Positions 13,409 through 15,791 of a stretch of DNA of 15,791 nt are shown here, in pieces. The notes below the pieces were generated by a model that did not search any database, was not told where the DNA came from, and worked only from the letters and a program-made list of their open reading frames with translations. This DNA is from JAAYYM01 sp964483155 (lineage in GTDB: Bacteria; Bacillota; Clostridia; Lachnospirales; Lachnospiraceae): positions 1 to 15,791 of the forward strand of contig CAZAAC010000047.1 of NCBI GenBank assembly GCA_964483155.1, read 5' to 3'. A program made the translations under genes and the position numbers. How positions within the stretch are numbered: position 1 is the stretch's first letter; each line of letters begins with the position of its first letter.

Positions 13409-13446
13409 ACCCGCAGGAGCATGGCATGCTTTTGCGGGTTATTTTT
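13409..13446 (+). terminator. Terminator-like hairpin in the ABC exporter leader (possible attenuator)
   Basis: ACCCGCA (13409-13415) pairs with TGCGGGT (13433-13439). Two G-T wobbles and AGCA/TGCT extend the stem inward to a five-base loop, and TTATTTTTATA follows. This is a good intrinsic terminator. It lies only 13 bases before the AGGAGGA of the ABC ATPase and inside its likely leader, which suggests regulated read-through rather than the end of an upstream gene, since no plus-strand gene precedes it. Confidence 0.6.
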
Positions 13447-13467
13447 ATAATAGGAGGAATTATAAAC

Positions 13468-14454
13468 ATGGAGATTATAAATACAGAAAATTTAAATAAG
13501 ATATACATGCGTTATGAAAAGGAGGAAGGGTTAAAGGGAAGTATCAAGAGCCTTTTTAACCGAAAAAAAATTGCAAAATCAGCCATTGAGAATCTTTCTC
13601 TTACCATTGAGGAAGGTGAGTTTGTGGGATTAATAGGTCCAAATGGCGCAGGTAAAACCACTCTGATGAAAATGCTTACCGGCATTATTGCCCCCACTTC
13701 TGGGGACGTTTCTGTACTGGGCTATGTTCCCAGTGAACTAAAAAACGCCTATAAAAAACAGTTCTCTATTGTTATGGGGCAGAAAAGTCAGCTGTTTCAA
13801 GATATTTCAGCCGCTGATACCTTTCTACTATTAAAAGAAATTTATAATATACCTGAGGCAGAATACAGAAAAAGTCTGACTTATTTCATTACGCTCTTTG
13901 ACCTTTCGGATTACCTGAATGTTCCTGTGCGGACCTTATCTTTAGGTGAGCGTATGAAGATGGAACTTGTCGCTGCATTACTCCATAATCCAAAGGTTCT
14001 TTTCCTTGACGAGCCTACCATCGGCCTGGATGCTATGGCGCAAAAACAGATTCGTGGGTTTTTAAAAGAAGTAAATCAGAAAAGAGGCACTACCATCCTG
14101 CTAACCAGTCATTATATGGAGGATATTAAAAGTCTGTGTGACCGCTGTATTGTCATTAATCATGGTAAGAAAATCTATGATGGAAGTCTGGAAAATCTAT
14201 TTGATCGTTACCAAACTTGTAAAAAGATTACGGTTTCTTTTGACGAGCCCGTTTCTTATCATACTGATTTCTCTGTTGATATGGTCGAAGTGAATCCTTA
14301 TAAAATTTCCTTTATGGCAGACCGTAAGGATGTACGTTCAATTGTACAGGATATAATGCATACCTATGAAGTCAATGATATTTCCATTGAGGAAGAGGAT
14401 ATTGGAAGTGTTGTGGAACGGATTTATACTGATAAAGGTGGTGATTTTCATTGA
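13468..14454 (+). CDS. ABC transporter ATP-binding protein (COG4586-like exporter ATPase)
   Basis: 328 residues from ATG at 13468, supported by AGGAGGA nine bases upstream. The frame stays open to a TTG at 13372, but that extension crosses the leader hairpin and has no ribosome site. Walker A is G-P-N-G-A-G-K-T-T (57-65), the signature is L-S-L-G-E (157-161) and Walker B is V-L-F-L-D-E-P (178-184), with T-S-H as the switch histidine (about 210). The N-terminal insertion before Walker A (E-E-G-L-K-G-S-I-K-S-L-F-N-R-K-K) and the C-terminal ~90-residue tail are typical of the ATPases paired with ABC2_membrane_6 (formerly DUF990) permeases. It powers the two permeases encoded next to it. Its stop overlaps the TTG start of the first permease by four bases. 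The substrate is unknown; the family is linked to export of drugs or peptides. Confidence 0.93.
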   Translation: MEIINTENLNKIYMRYEKEEGLKGSIKSLFNRKKIAKSAIENLSLTIEEGEFVGLIGPNGAGKTTLMKMLTGIIAPTSGDVSVLGYVPSELKNAYKKQFSIVMGQKSQLFQDISAADTFLLLKEIYNIPEAEYRKSLTYFITLFDLSDYLNVPVRTLSLGERMKMELVAALLHNPKVLFLDEPTIGLDAMAQKQIRGFLKEVNQKRGTTILLTSHYMEDIKSLCDRCIVINHGKKIYDGSLENLFDRYQTCKKITVSFDEPVSYHTDFSVDMVEVNPYKISFMADRKDVRSIVQDIMHTYEVNDISIEEEDIGSVVERIYTDKGGDFH

Positions 14455-15245
14455 AAAAATATTTTGAAGCAGCAAAAATTATGTTTAAGACACAGCTGGT
14501 TTATCGCTTCGATGTAATTACCGGCGTTGTTTTTTCTATTTTTAAAATTTTACTTGCCTGTATTCTATGGAGTGCTGTTTTTGAGAAGAAGGGAGTTGTC
14601 TCGGGTTTTACCTTTCACACCATGCTTACCTATTACCTGATTACAGGTTTTATATCCCAGCTAGACCAATCAGCAGCTGTTGGTTGGCAGGTTTCCTCTG
14701 ATATAAGAAATGGACGCTTCTCGAAGTATATGATTCGTCCCATTGGAATATTCAGATACTTCGCTTCACAATCTGCTGGATCTACAGCGTTTCTTCTTAT
14801 TTTTAATATCTTTGCAGCAGGTGTATGGATTTTTCTTTTTCAAATTGAGTTTACAATCATCCGTGATTTAAATTTGATTCTTGCCGCCTGCGTGCTGATT
14901 ATTTTAGGACTGTTTTTTATGGTTCAGCTCCATTACTTCATCGGAATACTTGCGTTTAAGTTTCTGGATGTGACCGCATTTATGATGATGAAAGAAAACG
15001 TCGTCCAGTTTGTAACCGGTGCACTGATCCCCTTGGCACTTTTGCCACCTGCCTGGGTGCAAGTGATGATGTATTTTCCATTTTATTATATTTCTTATCT
15101 TCCTGCTATGCTGCTCCTTGGAAGAAATGGTGGCGAATATATCTCTGGTATCACGATACTGGTATTGTGGAATATAGCTTTTGGTATTATAAATACCCTT
15201 ACTTACCAACATTTAAAATCTATCTACGATGGGGTGGGAATATGA
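14451..15245 (+). CDS. ABC-2 family exporter permease (ABC2_membrane_6 / COG4587-like)
   Basis: 264 residues, six hydrophobic segments (about 22-40, 58-70, 103-125, 140-165, 178-205, 228-250). The start is TTG, four bases overlapping the stop of the ATPase gene (TTGA), with AGGTGG about nine bases upstream. The cytosolic loop S-S-D-I-R-N-G-R-F-S-K-Y-M-I-R-P-I-G (83-100) is the recognisable element of this permease class and corresponds to the E-x-L-D-L-Y-I-T-K-P-I loop of the partner permease. Length is normal for the family. The stop overlaps the ATG of the second permease by four bases (ATGA), so all three genes are translationally coupled. Confidence 0.9.
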   Translation: MKKYFEAAKIMFKTQLVYRFDVITGVVFSIFKILLACILWSAVFEKKGVVSGFTFHTMLTYYLITGFISQLDQSAAVGWQVSSDIRNGRFSKYMIRPIGIFRYFASQSAGSTAFLLIFNIFAAGVWIFLFQIEFTIIRDLNLILAACVLIILGLFFMVQLHYFIGILAFKFLDVTAFMMMKENVVQFVTGALIPLALLPPAWVQVMMYFPFYYISYLPAMLLLGRNGGEYISGITILVLWNIAFGIINTLTYQHLKSIYDGVGI

Positions 15246-15791
15246 CTATAAAAAGACAATTTAAAATTATATATATGCTTATGAAAATGAAGCTTTCAAA
15301 GAATATGGCCTTTCGCTTTTCCTTTTTTGGAGCATTCTTTGCCGATAGTACTCTGTTTGTAATCCAGTTGCTCATGTTCTCAGCCATCTACTCTCAGGTT
15401 GGTAGTATTGGCAATTGGACCAAATCTCAGATGATACTTTTCATCGGTACTTTTTCTATTATAAATGCTTTATCCATGACCATTTTCTTTTTTGGATTAA
15501 TCACGATACCAGAAAAAATTAAATCGGGAGAGTTGGATTTATATATCACAAAACCAATTCCTTCCTTGCTGTATCTGTCTTTTGAAAGTATTGATTTGGG
15601 TTCTTTTCCACTTGTATTTGCTAGTATTGCCATCATTTTTTATGCAGCTTCAGGGATGACGGTGTCAATTACCTTCTTATCCGTGGTCGGTTACATTTTT
15701 CTGGTTATCCTTATGACGGTACTTTGGTATGACCTGATGGTAATTATACGAACCATACCTTTTTTTCTTATTCAGGCATCCTTTATTGAAA
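15242..15791 (+). CDS. Second ABC-2 family exporter permease (COG3694-like), truncated by window end
   Basis: The reading frame starts at ATG 15242, overlapping the previous stop, and is open to the last base (183 codons; family members are about 260 residues). GGGTGGG lies about five bases before the start. The translation begins M-T-I-K-R-Q-F-K-I-I-Y-M-L-M-K-M-K, then shows membrane helices separated by the loop I-K-S-G-E-L-D-L-Y-I-T-K-P-I-P, the class hallmark. With the first permease it should form a heterodimeric channel driven by the upstream ATPase. The rest of the gene lies beyond the window. Confidence 0.88.
   Translation, partial: MTIKRQFKIIYMLMKMKLSKNMAFRFSFFGAFFADSTLFVIQLLMFSAIYSQVGSIGNWTKSQMILFIGTFSIINALSMTIFFFGLITIPEKIKSGELDLYITKPIPSLLYLSFESIDLGSFPLVFASIAIIFYAASGMTVSITFLSVVGYIFLVILMTVLWYDLMVIIRTIPFFLIQASFIE

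Larger units (their letters stand above)
12955..13467. other. 513-bp non-coding regulatory region between the flavodoxin and ABC exporter genes
   Basis: No conventional gene is seen. It holds a possible minus-strand -10 for the flavodoxin, two plus-strand promoter candidates, a dyad, a pair of related 14-bp elements (TATCATACATTTAG at 13100 and TATCATATATTTGG at 13155), a 12-codon reading frame with its own ribosome site, an opposing 46-codon frame, and a terminator-like hairpin just before the ABC ATPase. Individual elements are listed separately. Confidence 0.6.

Noticed and set aside
13421..13450. Nine-codon frame (M-A-C-F-C-G-L-F-L) inside the leader hairpin as a leader peptide
   Set aside because: The AGGAG is only one base from the ATG and the frame is buried in the terminator stem, so efficient translation is unlikely.
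13372..13467. In-frame upstream extension of the ABC ATPase from a TTG
   Set aside because: No ribosome site precedes it, it crosses the terminator-like hairpin and the AGGAGGA, and ATG at 13468 fits the family N-terminus.

Overview
The window is low-GC, AT-rich DNA with Gram-positive style ribosome binding sites (AGGAG type, 6-9 bases before the start) and compact, mostly minus-strand gene strings. The protein families (HxlR regulator, YjbR-GNAT fusion, P-type calcium pump, GH51 arabinofuranosidase, ABC2_membrane_6-type exporter) fit a gut-type Clostridia/Lachnospiraceae genome; the taxon is an inference. A run of exactly 100 N (10360-10459) shows that this is a draft scaffold, so the linkage of the left part (1-10359) to the right part (10460-15791) depends on the assembly.

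Left part. An amidohydrolase and a membrane-anchored PEBP/YbhB-like protein form a minus-strand pair (27-1433). A plus-strand HxlR regulator (1548-1877) diverges from them, across a short promoter region that contains a dyad. The minus-strand genes that follow are a YjbR-GNAT fusion (1905-2735), a membrane polyferredoxin of the NapH type (2795-3871) and a SERCA-like Ca2+ ATPase (3930-6566), which may be co-transcribed. Next come a cellulose-synthase-like glycosyltransferase with a C-terminal PilZ domain (6695-8539) and, after a 266-bp spacer rich in inverted repeats, a translationally coupled pair of an AbrB-type regulator and a membrane acyltransferase (8806-10226). That pair has a clear sigma-A promoter and 11-bp direct repeats in its leader.

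Right part. A GH51 alpha-L-arabinofuranosidase (10553-12079) ends at an intrinsic terminator. Just upstream of it lies the wreck of a LacI-family repressor (about 12127-12445) with its DNA-binding domain gone and reading-frame breaks inside; it was probably the local regulator of the arabinofuranosidase. A small flavodoxin (12514-12954) follows. A 513-bp non-coding region (12955-13467) then holds divergent promoter signals, possible leader peptides and a terminator-like hairpin directly in front of a three-gene ABC exporter operon (ATPase, permease, second permease cut by the window end) that reads off the right edge.

Most noteworthy: the possible c-di-GMP-responsive polysaccharide synthase next to an AbrB-controlled acyltransferase; the attenuator-like leader of the ABC exporter; the HxlR protein whose cysteine positions parallel the thiol sensor YodB; and the LacI pseudogene left beside an intact arabinofuranosidase. 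No RNA genes, CRISPR arrays, insertion sequences or phage genes were seen.
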